Positions 11,043-22,590 of a stretch of DNA of 64,000 nt are shown here, piece after piece. The notes beneath the pieces are model-generated. The model saw only the letters and a program-made list of their open reading frames with translations, was not told where the DNA came from and did no database searches. The stretch comes from Corylus avellana. Its lineage: Eukaryota > Streptophyta > Magnoliopsida > Fagales > Betulaceae. Numbering within the stretch: position 1 is the first letter of the stretch; each line of letters opens with the position of its first letter. The DNA lies in NCBI RefSeq assembly GCF_901000735.1, contig NC_081543.1:28105515-28169514 (forward strand). Reading direction: 5' to 3'. Made by a program: the position numbers and the translations under genes.

Positions 11043-12119
11043 CTGAAAATATTCGCCCCCACACGCATCAGTAACCTCAAAAAGACAAAACCATACAATA
11101 TATCCGCAACAAAGTAGAGAAAAAACGAAAACAAAAAGCACAACGACCACACTTTCACCCTCTACAAAGACACCAAGTATATCTTTCCATTCGATAGCAA
11201 TAATTTATTGCCTGAATCCACTAACATAAAATACAATTCTCTTTCATTTCAAATGAAATGCAGATTGAACTATTTCTTTGTTGTCTTTTTAAATGATTGA
11301 TTAATATAAAAAATCACACGACAATGATTCATCACGCTAAAGCAAAAAAGCAGAAAAAGAAATATGAAAACAAGTATTTGGCTCCAAATCCGACGCAAGA
11401 TAATTTGTGGTACAGGTACGTGGATTAACGGTGACCAAATGTTGCAATCCGAGTCATGGATCACACACCAAATGAAGAGCAACAATGTAGGAAGAGAAGA
11501 GAGAAATTGATCATTCTTGAACAAAGTGTGTAGTATGCAAGACAAGCAATAAGAAAAATACACATCTAAAACTTTGTTTATTATCCCCATTCATAAAGGT
11601 CATTCATTTATGATACTACCTGCAAACCCGACACAAACTCAACATGGATTTAGCGAGTTATAATTAAAAAGTCTGACTCGTTTAATTAAATGTGTACACT
11701 TAGCGTTGATCCGTATAGTCTTATACGTATACCTTGACACAACCCGAACTCGAAACACAAGAAGTTGCCACCCCTAACTATTCATGGCCAGGGTAATTAA
11801 TAGTACTGCAAATTGGGGAGGATATATGAAAAATAAAATTTATGACATTACCTATAAATTAACATTCTAGAGCCATGTTGTATTATTTGATTAGTTTGAT
11901 GTAACATATGGTTAATTAATTGGATGACATTTTGACAGAGAGACATTTAAAAGTAGATAAAAAAATTAAAGATTTAATTGTCAAAATTGAAATCGCACGA
12001 AAACCCTAATAACTTAATTAGAAAAACAAAAGGGGAAGCTAGTAAGATTTGCTATAGTCATGTTGAGGCCTTAGTCTTTGTGGCTATGGTTTTATTCTCT
12101 AGCAAATCATCAGAACTGA
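11043..12119. other. Noncoding stretch inside CACTA
   Basis: AT-rich, with no supported exon. The open frame at 11270-11590 (minus) starts in simple sequence and has no recognisable motif. Possible continuation of the intron or flank of the captured zipper gene. Confidence 0.4.
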
Positions 12120-12780
12120 AAATGAGAATAAAAACAGGTTATTGGCTGGGATAGCTTTTAAGTTGTGGGCGCTCTTTGGAGTGGGAGTGTGGAAATATAT
12201 AAGGAGGAGATGATAATTTTTTCTCTAGATTTGAGGTGGAAGATGGGTCCAAGGTGAGGTTTTGGCATGACTTCTAGTGTGGGGGGGAGCAACCCTTGGA
12301 GATTTCCTATCTGGATTTCTTTAGTATTGCACATTCTAAGGATGCGTGGGTGGTGGATTATATACAATTCCGAAAAAGAAATGTACATTGGAACATATAC
12401 TTTTCCGTAACATATGGAACTCAAATACTCTTTCTTTGAGCTGGTGTATTCTAATAGAGTGAGCAAGGAGGAGAGGATGGAATTTGTTGGATCACCACCA
12501 AAAGGTGAAAGTTTGAACTGAAGTCATTCTATCATGTGTTATCCATTCTTGTGAGTTCTCATTTCTCTCTGGAAGAGTATTTGAGTATGTTGAGGGTCCT
12601 TTAAAAGTGACATTCTTTGTGTGGAGAATGTCACTTCTTTTTGGGGTAGAAAATATAGAGGGTCTTGTAATAAGAGCCATATTACCCTTTGCAGCACTTT
12701 TAGGGTAGAAAATATAGAGGGTCTTAATCTCAACAAGTGTTGGCTTCAGATTGTTGGATAGTGGTAGAAGGAAAAATGTA
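12120..12780 (+). pseudogene. LINE (L1-type non-LTR) fragment, C-terminal region of the reverse transcriptase ORF
   Basis: The plus strand reads FEVEDGSKVRFWHDF, a stop, then CGG and continues into PLEISYLDFFSIAHSKDAWV, the pattern that follows the reverse transcriptase in plant L1 elements (GDGSK.RFW.D.WCG). Upstream, GVGVWKYIRRR precedes two stops where the family usually has a GWD-like motif. Downstream pieces such as FSLEEYL and ILCVENVTSFWG recall the zinc-binding RVT-associated region but are in shifting frames. The stop in HDF*CG sits where the family has tryptophan, so TGG to TAG is the likely change. Strongly decayed; a passenger or nested insertion in the CACTA element. Confidence 0.6.
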
Positions 12781-12975
12781 CGTATAGAAGTAAATGTTTG
12801 ATTAGTGGTTTTTACATGTTTTTATGTGTATGTATTCATATGCACGGGTGGGTGGGTGCACACACGGTCATGTATAGCCATGTCATTAATTGTTTACCTG
12901 TATAAATGTGGGGTTTGTAGAGATATGTGTTGATTGGAGTAAAGCATAAACTAACTTGTTTCTGGGATAGCTGAT

Positions 12976-13113
12976 AGTGCGATCGATCGCACTCACTACA
13001 AGTAAAACCTCTCTGGTGGTGCGATCGATCGCACTACGTGCTGAAGCCCCTGATATTGCGATCGATCGCACCACCAGAGAGTAAAACCTCTCTGGTTGTG
13101 CGATCGATCGCAC
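12976..13113. repeat. GCGATCGATCGC palindrome cluster 2
   Basis: Four copies of GCGATCGATCGC occur near 12978, 13020, 13059 and 13099, with shared arms 'cctctctggt' and 'accagagag'. Same core as clusters 1 and 3 but with different arm sequence. Confidence 0.9.
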
Positions 13114-13655
13114 ACGTGATCGTCTGAAAACACTCCCACTGCATCTCTCCCTTCTTCTCTTGTGATTGCATTAAACCTCTCTTCTTCTCTTGTAACCTAT
13201 GAAACCTTGCTTCCTCTCTTATTATTACTTGTTTATTAGTATTAAGTCTTATTCTTATATTAGGATTATGTTATTAATTTTCTAGTTCACATCAACTTAT
13301 GTTATCAAAGTTGGTATAGTACATGAATAGTCTTTTCCATTTAAGTTCAATAAGAAAGTAGCACAGTAAACTTGAAGCAAGACAACATTCTATAATAAAT
13401 ATCAAAGCTAACAACAATGGTAAAAAATGTAAAACTGTCATTGAGCTAAACAAGTAAATAAATGACAAATAGAAATTTGTTCTAAACTACTAACCCACTT
13501 CTAGAATATTTTGTTAGGTAACATGGCATTGAGCTAGCATCAATATTTGAGAACAGTCCTCCCATTTAATTCTATTAATTCTGAAGAATCTGATCTTCTA
13601 ATTCCCTTGTGTGCGTACATGTACGCAACGAATAACCTCTAATAGGGACATCAAT
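13114..13655. other. Presumed leader of the CACTA transposase gene
   Basis: AT-rich DNA with pyrimidine-rich patches ('cttcttctcttgt') before the transposase ATG. No promoter element can be assigned with confidence. Confidence 0.35.
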
Positions 13656-16600
13656 ATGGATAGGAGTTGGATGCGGGAAAGTACTCGATGTTCAGAGCGA
13701 TTTCAAAAAGGTGTGGAAGAATTCATGGGAATGGCAGTTAAATCAGTTGATTCACGTGATATGACAAAGTGTCCATGCCGTGATTGTGCAAATCGATATT
13801 ATTCTCATATTAGCGAGGTGAAGGGTCACTTGTATATGAATGGATATTTCACGGGGAAGAAGATCATTTTAGGGTAAACACTTCTACAAACATGCACACA
13901 CATACAACTGAAATGATGGAGGAGGTTGATGCAGTTGAAGAATTGTTAGACGATGTATGTATGGGGACATTTGTTGATGCTAACATCGGAGAATCCTCTA
14001 CTTCACAGGGCCCCCAACTGATGATCACGAACAAACAAGCTCCTTCCACCGATTTTGGGAAGATGGTTTACGAGAACTTTATCCAGGCTGCAAGAAATTT
14101 ACACAAATTGCTTTTGTACTGAAGATGCTTCATATAAAGGCGTTCTGCAACATGAGTAACAAGGCGTTTGATATGATGATTGACTTGATAAAGATGGCCC
14201 TCCCAGATGGAGAGACATTGCCACGCTCGTATAGAGAAGCAATACAGTTTAGGCGACACGTGGGATTCGGTTACAATAAGATACACGCATGCAAGAATGG
14301 TTGTGTGCTTTTTTGGAAAGAACATGCAGACAAAGTGGTATGCTCAAAGTGCAACAATTCAAGATGGATTGATGGCAAAGGCAAAAAAAGTAATTCCTCA
14401 AAAGGTCTTACGGTATTTCCCAATAAAATCAAGGTTACAACGGTTGTTTATGACAAAAGAAATGGCCAAGGAAATGCGGTGGCACAAAGAAGGTCGAGAA
14501 GATGATGGCAATACTCTCAGACACCCTGCCGATTCTATTGTATGGAAAGAGTTTGATAAAAGACATGAGTGGTTTGCAAGTGATTCTCGCAATGTGCGGC
14601 TTGGTTTAGCAAGTGATGGTTTCAACCCATATGGTAATATGAGTACAACATATAGCATATGGGCAGTAATGTTCACGGTGTACAATCTCCCTCCGTGGAT
14701 GTGTATGAAGAGTCCAAATTTGATGTTGTCCCTTATTATCCCTAGGCCTTCAGATCCCGGAAAGAATCTTGATGTATATTTGCGCCCATTGGTTGATGAC
14801 TTGAAAGATTTATGGAATGAAGGCATACGCGTGTACGATGCATCAAAGAAAGAGACATTTCAATTGCATGCGACATTACTATGGACTATAAATGATTTTT
14901 CCGCATATGGAAAATTATCTGGGTGGTCTACAAATGGAAATCTTGCATGTCCAGTATGTAATAAGGATACATCGTTCAGGTATTTGAAGTATGGGCATAA
15001 GGTGTGCTTTATGTGTCATCGTCGGTGGCTTCCTCAAGAGCATCCATGGCGAAAAAGAGGAAATTTGTTCGATGGTACAGAGGAGCATAGATTGGAACCT
15101 GAAGAATTGTCTGCAAGTCAATTGTTGAAACAGCTAAGGGATGCTGAGGGTTTACAATTTCGAAAAACAAGCGGGAGAAAGAGAAAGTACACAGATGTTG
15201 TGTTGAATTGGAAGAAGAGAAGTATTTTCTTTGAGTTACCTTACTGGTCAAGTTTGAAAGTACGTCACAATTTAGATGTAATGCATATTGAGAAGAACAT
15301 ATGTGAAAGTATCTTATGTGCGTTGATGAATATTGATGGGAAGACCAAGGACACAGTCAAGGCACGAAGAGATTTACAGTTGATGGGTATACGTAAAGAA
15401 TTGCATGTGCAGCCAAATGGTGAAACTTATAGGATGCCACTTGCGAAGTACACATTGACAAGAGATGAGAAGAAGAGTTTATGTGAGTGGTTGTCAGGTG
15501 TTAAATTTCCTGACGGGTATGCATCTAACATTGGTCGATGTGTGAACAAGCTTCCTGGTAAAATTTCGGGTATGAAAAGTCACGATTGTCATGTCTTCTT
15601 ACAGCGCTTGCTTCCTGTTGCAATTCGAAATTTCTCTACGTCGGAAATATGAACAACATTGACCGAGTTGAGTACATTTTTTACGCAGTTATGTGCACGG
15701 ACGTTGAAAGTTGATATCCTGAAACAAATGAAAGTCGATATTGTAATAATTTTATGCAAAATGGAAAAAATATTTCCGCCAGCTTTTTTTGATGTTATGA
15801 TCCATCTAGCACTTCATTTACCTCGGGAGGCCGGGCTTGCTGGTCCTGTACAAAACCGTTGGATGTATCCGTTCGAAAGAGAACTTGGAAGATATAAGAA
15901 GTGGACGCGTAACAAAGCGCGTCCAGAGGGGTCTATTGCCGAGTGTTACCTAGCTGAGGAGAGCTTGACCTTCTGTTCCAGGTATCTTCGGGGGATTGAG
16001 ACAAGATGGAACCGTGAATGGAGAAATGTTGACGTTGAGGAAGTAGAAATAAGCCAGAGCTTGGATGTGTTCTCCCAACGAGTTCGGCCGTTAGGAGCAG
16101 CTAAATTAGTAACACTGAATGCTAATGATTTTGGTAGGGCACGATGGTATGTGCTTACCAACTGTAACGAAACGGCCTCATATTTGGAGTAAGTTTAGTA
16201 ATGGTCTTTGTGTTTTACCTGTTACGACATGTTATAATTTTAGCGTTGATGATCATTTACGAATACGTTTATTTTCCATGCAGTGAACATTATAATATGA
16301 TCAAAAGAGATGGCGGCCGTGACATTGATAAAAAGCATGAGGCTAACTTTGAACGTTGGTTCCATAAACGTTTATACAATAGTGGGTGTACTGCAGACAA
16401 TGGCTCAAAACAATTATATGATCTTGCATGCGGGCCTGATCGTCATGTTAGATCGTACAGAGGTTGCATCGTGAATGGTGTTAGGTACCACACGAAAGAA
16501 TGTGCAGAAACTCGTACTACCCAGAACAGTGGTGTTTCTGTTTCAGGTGAGGACGAAACCTCAATAACTGAGTATTATGGTGAGTTAAAAAATATTCTAG

Positions 16601-17217
16601 AGTTACGTTACCCTGGCCAAAATCTCGTGTACTTGTTTGAGTGCGATTGGTGGGACACTGGGAGTGCAACAGGAGTACGAATGGACCAAGGCTTCACGAT
16701 TGTGAATACTTCTCGTAAATGGTGTGAATCCGACCCGTTCATCTTAGCATGTCAAGCTTCGCAAGTGTTTTACTTGGATGATCCCAAATTGGGTGGTAAT
16801 TGGAAAGTGGTGCAGAAGTGGATCAATAGGGACATCTATGATATTCCAACAGTACAAAAGGGAGATAATACAGAAGATGACGAAAGACTCAGTGATGACG
16901 TATACCAGGAAGGTGAATGTGTTGGGGGTAATATGGTCTTTGTTGATGAAGCAAATGTTGAAGCCTCCACTCAATTACGTAGAGATGATGCGACAATAGC
17001 AATTGATGAATTATATATTCAACTTGATGCAAGCATGTTTGCCAACGATAACTTGCCGAACGAGGACTATGATACAAACTTTGATGAGGAAGAGGAGTTA
17101 TGTAGCGACAACGATATAGACTCTGAACACGAAGAGGAGGACTCTGAACACGAACAATCATCTTCAAGTAACAGTGATACAGATTCTGAATATGAATCTG
17201 ATGATGATATGTGTTGA
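13656..17217 (+). pseudogene. CACTA transposase (TNP2/TNPD type), broken by frameshifts and one nonsense codon
   Basis: The ATG at 13656 opens MDRSWMRESTRCSERFQKGV with CPCRDC, the transposase-associated N-terminal domain of CACTA elements. The frame is lost near 13870 and again near 14040. The block MLHIKAFCNMSNKAFDMMID to IHACKNGCVLFWKEHAD shifts once more in an A7 run near 14385. The long central frame (about 14391-15649) has the TNP2 core: DGFNPYGNM, then LPPWMCMKSPN, WTINDFSAYGKLSGW and CPVCNKD. An in-frame TGA (15650-15652) separates it from LFPREA-like and WMYPFERELGRYK sequence (DUF4218 type). An intron at 16189-16283 (GTAAGT...TGCAG) joins to EHYNMIKRDGG and the DUF4216-type part, ending in a serine- and acid-rich tail at 17215-17217. 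The encoded enzyme would cut and move the element in the nucleus, but this copy cannot make it. Confidence 0.9.
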
Positions 17218-17440
17218 ACATAAGCTCACATTTGGTGTAAGTACAAAGTGTATTAGCATATTTAATGAAGTTGATGCTCTCTCTCTCTCTCTATATATAT
17301 ACATGTATTGTGGTGTTTGTTTTTTTTTTTACTAGCATAATTATTGTATGTTTGTCAAAAATATTGAACATACTATATGGTTATAATTTGACTAATATAT
17401 TTTTTTTCGTTTTTGAGTTGTTTGCAGATTGATCATAACA
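17218..17440. other. Spacer between the two CACTA genes with a 3' splice site
   Basis: Contains a CT/TA microsatellite (about 17279-17302) and a pyrimidine tract ending 'tttgcag' at 17420-17426, 14 bases before the next ATG. This suggests that the second gene has an untranslated upstream exon, perhaps shared with the transposase transcript as in En/Spm (inference). Confidence 0.45.
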
Positions 17441-19373
17441 ATGACAACAACAGGACGTAAACGTGTTCCAGCAGCACGAGGCCGAGGCCAAGGTCAAGGT
17501 CGGGGCCTTATTGACGAGCATGAGAGTCCGACTCCCAATTCTGGGTTTGGTGATACAGATATGCAAATGGCGCCCTCGCCCCCCCTCCTCCTCGAGTCAG
17601 TGGATAGGCATCCTTCGCACGAGTCTAATGATCCTATTCACTCAGTGGCAGGATTAGATTCACAGGGAGGCGCCCCTACTGCATCTTGTAAGTTCATGAA
17701 TTATATGTTTATGAAATGTTATTTTTGTATTATTTTGGTTTGTTATAGACATTTGACAATATAACTTACTACGTTACCATGTTTTGCATAACAGCTACCA
17801 CGTCTGTCAGAAGTGTAAGGGGTAAGGCCAAGTGTAAGAAGTTGAGTGAGCACGTACTTAAGCATGGTCCCTTAGTGCTAAACATCCAAAATAGACACCT
17901 GGCACCTATAGGCGATAATGCATCATGGTTTGCAAGCAAGATTTGGGAGATTATTCGTAACATGTGCGAACTCCATTACGGTGAATGGAAAAAGGTCCCA
18001 GTTGAGGAAAAGAGCAAGTTATTATTTCATGTTCAGGTATGAATATCAATGTAATGTTTATGAATATGTTTTGTATGAAAAAATAATGTGACACATTTTT
18101 TACCATTGTTTTCTTATCTATTATGTATCAGTCAAATTTCGCACTGAATATGGAACGATACGAGCACGTCAAAGCTGTTGAAAATAAATTGGGTCGTGCA
18201 TATGCTAGGATTCGTTCGAACTTGTATAGAGACCACTACAAAAAATATTTTGAAGGCATTGATAAAGACGATGATGAGGGGATTGCCAAGGCTAAGGCTA
18301 TTGGGAGGGAAAACGTGCCAGCAGGATATGGTCCTGAACAGTGGAACCTAATATGCGACTCATTTGATGACGATAAATGGAAGGTAAATATATATTATTA
18401 TACTGATTAGAAAATTCAGATTGATATAATTTGCATGCACTTGAGGACATTTTATGAATAATTGTGTTTTTTTTTTCTCCAAATTTTATAGAAAAAGTCT
18501 GCACGAAATATAAAAAACAGAAGCAAATTGGAAACAAATCACACAGCTGGCACTTGTTCATTTGTTAACGTCATTTACAAAAAGGTAAGTGTCTCTTTTT
18601 TATAATTTAATTAAAGTAACATTATTTAGTGTAAACTTTGATTATATGTATTATGTGTAGGAACAAGAAACAAAAGTGAAGCCCAATCCTGTTGAACTAT
18701 ATGAGGCTACCCATACAAGAAAAAAAGATAAAGAGTTTGTGAACGACAAATGCAAAACTCTATATGTAAGTAAATGTTTACGCTCCGATCATTAAGTTGA
18801 TTAGTGAAGTACATGAATAGTAAACTTGCATGAAGTATATATTAAACTAAAGCCAACTATGACTTGTGCAGCTTCAGATGCAAGAATTAACAACCAGTGA
18901 GGCCTTAGAGGAAGGCAGTGTGGAGGGGACAAGTGTCGAGGACCGAATGCAAGAAATAGTCACACAAGTGCTAGGGGGCCGACGATCTGGTCACGTTAGA
19001 GGAATGGGATGCGGTCTTATTCCTACCCCTTTAAGTACTTCATCTCAAGCGTTCACCCACTTCGACAACCATGACGAGTGTAGGAAAAGACAAGAAGATA
19101 CTCAAAGCGAGCTTCAACAGACTAGAATCGAACTTCATCAGTATAGGGAGAATTTGCAAGCCAACGTTGAGGAAACCAACAAATTGAAAGCCACTGTTGA
19201 GTTCTTAATGTCACGTATTGGAGGGTTAGTGAAACTATATCTATGCATTAATTTTACAAAACACACATACTAAGTAATCGTTAAAAAGCTTATTAATCAT
19301 TATATGAAATTCTATTCTTCTTAGGTCTGGAGGGAGCTTGCTTGGAGGTGCATCAAGTGAAGCCAACAATTGA
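17441..19373 (+). CDS. CACTA second gene, TNPA-like / plant transposase (Ptta, En/Spm family), seven exons, open
   Basis: Exons at 17441-17687, 17795-18036, 18132-18383, 18492-18584, 18661-18765, 18872-19224 and 19325-19373 all have GT/AG borders and join into one 446-codon frame ending in TGA. The product starts MTTTGRKRVPAARGRGQGQG (basic, glycine- and arginine-rich). It carries the Ptta/En/Spm pattern WFASKIWEIIRNMCELHYGE, then EQWNLICDSFDDDKWKKKSA, NRSKLETNHTAGTCSFVNV and ELYEATHTRKKD. A coiled coil follows in exon 6 (about QSELQQTRIELHQYRENLQA), and the end is a glycine/serine tail. In En/Spm the TNPA partner binds subterminal repeats; that this protein binds the palindromes at 4443-6175 and 21930-22590 is a prediction. 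It is the only gene of the element without visible damage. Confidence 0.85.
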
Positions 19374-19858
19374 GGGAGCTTTGGAATAACCATTTATTTA
19401 TGATGTACTTTTTGATACCATCTATTTCTGATATATTTTTTTGATACTATGTATTTGGATAGTTGTTGGTACTTTCTATTTGCTATTGTGTATTTGAGTA
19501 TTTGTTGATCGTGATCTGTTTGGTAATGTATATTTGTTGGTACTTTTTATTTGGTTTATATTATGTTAAGATATTCGCAAAATTTTTGGTTCACGAACTT
19601 TTGAGTTAGTAAATCTCCCTTGACATGTTTATCAAGGTTAAAGAGCTTTGAGTAAACAATGCAAGGGAGTAATAATATCTTTCTAAATTTTATTTTTAAG
19701 TGTATGCAGGATGATAAGAGTACAAGAAAGTTAAACCACCCAAGCAGGTTCTTACTTTAATATGTTTCATGAACAAACACATTTTTAGTATTTCTTTCTC
19801 TATCATGTTGGGTTTCATTCTTATTGTCTTGATATCATATATTGGTTCATTGTGGTAG
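19374..19858. other. 3' flank of the second CACTA gene
   Basis: T-rich 3' untranslated-like DNA with repeats of 'gtatttg' and 'ttggtacttt'. A short open piece with splice-like borders (about 19711-19747, after 'gtatgcag' and before 'gttctta') reads DDKSTRKLNHPS and may be another captured exon of unknown origin. Confidence 0.35.
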
Positions 19859-20037
19859 ATTACTCAAATTGCTTATGAGGATGAATTGGCAAGGAAGAGG
19901 ATGCAGATAAGTGTTTTATTTTAGGTTTTGGAATTTTCCTGGCCATAGATTGTAAAACATATATTTAATAGTTTTCTCCCTTGGCAGGTTTGGTTCATGG
20001 GGCAGTTCTCACATATTTTTGATGATTTTGATGAGGT
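19859..20037 (+). pseudogene. Possible captured exons, one resembling an ATAD3-type ATPase coiled-coil segment
   Basis: After 'tggtag', 19859-19906 encodes ITQIAYEDELARKRMQ, which recalls the YEDELARKRMQ segment in the coiled-coil N-terminal half of plant ATAD3-type AAA ATPases. The donor that should follow reads ATAAGT instead of GTAAGT. A second exon-like piece after 'ttggcag' (about 19988-20035) reads VWFMGQFSHIFDDFDE and is followed by GTTAGT; I do not recognise it. Only 16 residues support the first call, so it is tentative. Confidence 0.3.
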
Positions 20038-20357
20038 TAGTCATTTTGAGTTACGTTGCTTGTGAGCATTTAGATTAGTTTGAAGATTGTTGTCTGATGT
20101 GGTGAAGTAGTGTTAATGCATAGTACTCTTCTCTAAAAGGTGTTAAACTTTTAAACTTTGCCAATATTTGTGGTTTTCGGCTTCTGTTTCCAATGATAGG
20201 TGTCGTTTTGTAGTTTTAAGCCATTATTCATGATATGTTTGCCCTTTATATTATATCATTTTCATAATTATAGGATAAAGAGGTATAAGATGTGTTAGTT
20301 GTGGTGAATGAATGGGAGAGAGTGGTTGATGGGTTTGTTTTGTTTTGGTGATTGATA

Positions 20358-20684
20358 GCGTCGAGAAGGAACGAAGCGGCGGGGTGGCTGAGGAAGATGG
20401 TGGGAGTAGTGGGGGCGAAGGATTTGCCGGCGGAGCCGTTGGAGCAGGAGTTCAGGCTAGGATTGAGAGGTGGGATCATTCTCTGCAATGTGCTCAACAA
20501 GGTTTACTCTGGAGCTGTGCCCAAGGTTAGCCTTTTCCTCATCCTTATCTTCATTTAAATTCTGTGTCTTTTTTGTTTTTTCAATTTGGGATGTTTAAGC
20601 AGTAGTTTGATTTCTTTTTAGGTGGTGGAAAGTCCATGTGATTCTGCTTTGGTTCTTGATGGGGCCGCATTGTCCGCATTTGGC
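20358..20684 (+). pseudogene. Captured fragment of a kinesin-14 with calponin-homology domain (KCH type)
   Basis: The first exon, up to 20525, reads ASRRNEAAGWLRKMVGVVGA, KDLPAEPLEQEFRLGLRGGI and ILCNVLNKVYSGAVPK, followed by GTTAGC. After an intron ending TTTTTAG at 20621, the frame continues [20 protein letters not shown] and then leaves the family. This is the start of the calponin-homology domain of plant kinesin-14 motors, which link microtubules and actin. The intron is kept, so capture was from genomic DNA. The rest of the CH domain, neck and motor are absent. Similarity ends at about 20684, where the fragment runs directly into the ALWAYS EARLY piece. Confidence 0.8.
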
Positions 20685-20703
20685 TGCTGTATTTTATGCA
20701 CAG

Positions 20704-21137
20704 AAAAGGAAATATTCTGATAAGTTAGGACCTCAATGGAGCAAGGAGGAGCTTGAGCATTTTTATCAAGCCTATTGGAAATATGGAAAAGACTAGAAGA
20801 AGGTATGCCTTTATTTGACGTTGTGTTTTATTTACTCTTTTGGGATTTACTTAATTAGCCATAATTGGTTGTCTTTCATTATATAAGCAGCTTCTAATTT
20901 TTGTGGTGTAACTTGATATCTAATTTGGTTATGCATACATATGTAAACATTTTTCATGCTTTCTCCCTGTAATACTGTTTACAATAAAATTTTCTGTTCT
21001 AATGAGACAATTTATAACGTGCTCCAGTTTTGTTTTTGGTCTCTTTTCTATTATTGACTCCTGTGCATATCCAGGTGGCTGCTGTAGTACATAACGGATC
21101 CGTTGAGATGGTGGAGGCTCTCTACATTACAAACTGG
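20704..21137 (+). pseudogene. Captured fragment of an ALWAYS EARLY (LIN9-like, SANT/Myb) gene
   Basis: Exon 20704-20802 reads [20 protein letters not shown] and [10 protein letters not shown], then TAG, KK, and a GTATGC donor. Exon 21075-21137 follows CCAG and reads VAAVVHNGSVEMVEALYITN plus W, ending at GTTGGT. This is the SANT-like region of plant ALWAYS EARLY proteins, the LIN9 relatives of DREAM-type cell-cycle complexes. The stop falls where the family has tryptophan (GKDWKK), so TGG to TAG is inferred. The fragment keeps an intron of about 270 bases. Its fusion to the kinesin fragment about 20 bases upstream makes a chimera typical of gene-capturing transposons. No complete protein is possible. 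Confidence 0.8.
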
Positions 21138-21756
21138 GTTGGTAGCGTCCATTACTGTTAGATTGATTTATAACTAGAATCCGTAAAAAACAAAGCTTTC
21201 TGTAATTTAGGAGTATTATGGCAATTATACCAACAGTTCTGTATGTGACTCTACCTTTTCCTTTCCTTGCATAAGCAGTGAATATTCTTCTTTTCATGCA
21301 AGCTAATTTTTAAAATTAAGCACTATTTTCACCTTTCTTGTATAATCTATTGCGCTTTATTTTAATGTAATTGATTTGCATGAACTAATGATCAGGGTAT
21401 GACCTGGTTTAATATTTCTTTTGTTTTTTTCTTAATACTTGTCACTGCTTTGTCTTGAACGCGTTCTTATAGATTTGAATAAGGGTCATAGTGCTCATTT
21501 ACTTCTATTAATTGCAAGTTGGAGGATTGAATCTACTAAACCTCTTGGCAGAAAATAGTTTCTTTTGCATCCCAGTTATTAGATAGTTTGGAGCGGGTTT
21601 GTCATTCAGTTAATAATTTCTTCTAGTTTCAGTAGTTAGTTATGGTGAGATTCTTGATAACTAAAGTTAATAAATTTGTATGAAATTTGATCTTAAATTC
21701 AGAAATGAAACTGGTTTGCATATGTAAGTAATTTGGTTCCCTGGGTCTGGGTCTGC
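21138..21756. other. Noncoding tail of captured DNA
   Basis: T-rich sequence after the second ALWAYS EARLY-like exon, perhaps intron of the captured gene. No further exon recognised. Confidence 0.4.
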
Positions 21757-21908
21757 GCTCGATCGCACACGATTGTGCGATCGATCGCAACATCACAAAC
21801 ACCTTCTGGTACTGCGATCGATCGCACACGATTGTGCGATCGATCGCAAAATCTCGAACACCTTCTGGTACTGCGATCGATCGTACACATTGTGCGATCG
21901 ATCGCAGA
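21757..21908. repeat. GCGATCGATCGC palindrome cluster 3
   Basis: Five full cores and one degenerate core occur in tandem units of about 55-60 bases ('accttctggtactgcgatcg' start), paired as hairpins around 'cacgatt'. It lies directly next to the right subterminal array of the CACTA element. Confidence 0.9.
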
Positions 21909-21929
21909 TTATTTTTTTTTAAAATTTTT

Positions 21930-22590
21930 TTAGGACAATTAGGGTCCACTTTGTGGACGCTAATGGTTAACTATTAGCGTCCACTTTAAGTCGACGCTAA
22001 TGGTTAACCATTAGCGTCGACTATGGGTTCCGTTTACATCACCTTTAGGGTCAAAAAATTGTGACTTTTAGGGTCCATAAAGTGGACGCTAAAAGTTATC
22101 AATAGGGTCGACCCTAAGCCGACGCTGATAGATAATTTTTTATTTTTATTTTTTTAGGACCATTAGGGTCCACTTTGTGGACGCTAATGGTTAACTAATC
22201 AGCGTCCACTTTTATTTGGACGCTGATAGTTAATTTTTTTTAAAATTTTTTTTAGGACCATTAGGGTCCACTTTGTGGACGCTAATGGTTAACTATTAGC
22301 GTCCACTTTAAGTCGACGCTAATGGTTAACCATTAGCGTCGACTATGACTTTCTTTTACATCACTTTTAGGGTCAAAAAATGTGACTTTTAGGGTCGATA
22401 AAGTGGACGCTAAAAGTTATCATTAGGGTCGACTTGAAGTGGACGCTGATGATCACACGTATGAGCATTAGGGTCGGACTATTAGCGTCGACACTTTTAG
22501 GGTCCAAAAGTCGACGCTGTTGGCAACAGCGTCCACTTTAGGACTTTTAGGGTCGACTTAGAGTCGCCCCTAAAGACCTAAATTCTTGTA
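21930..22590. repeat. Right subterminal array of CACTA
   Basis: Repeats of 'attagggtccactttgtgga', 'agcgtccacttt' and 'aagtcgacgctaatggttaa' form hairpins with the same two word families as the left array (GCGTCCAC and GGGTCGAC), separated by T-rich linkers. The array runs to within about 25 bases of the terminal CACTACAAGAA. Confidence 0.9.

Noticed and set aside
16201..16283. Separate gene starting MVFVFYLLRHVI at 16201
   Set aside because: These codons are in the intron of the CACTA transposase; GT at 16189 and AG at 16283 join the flanking exons in frame.
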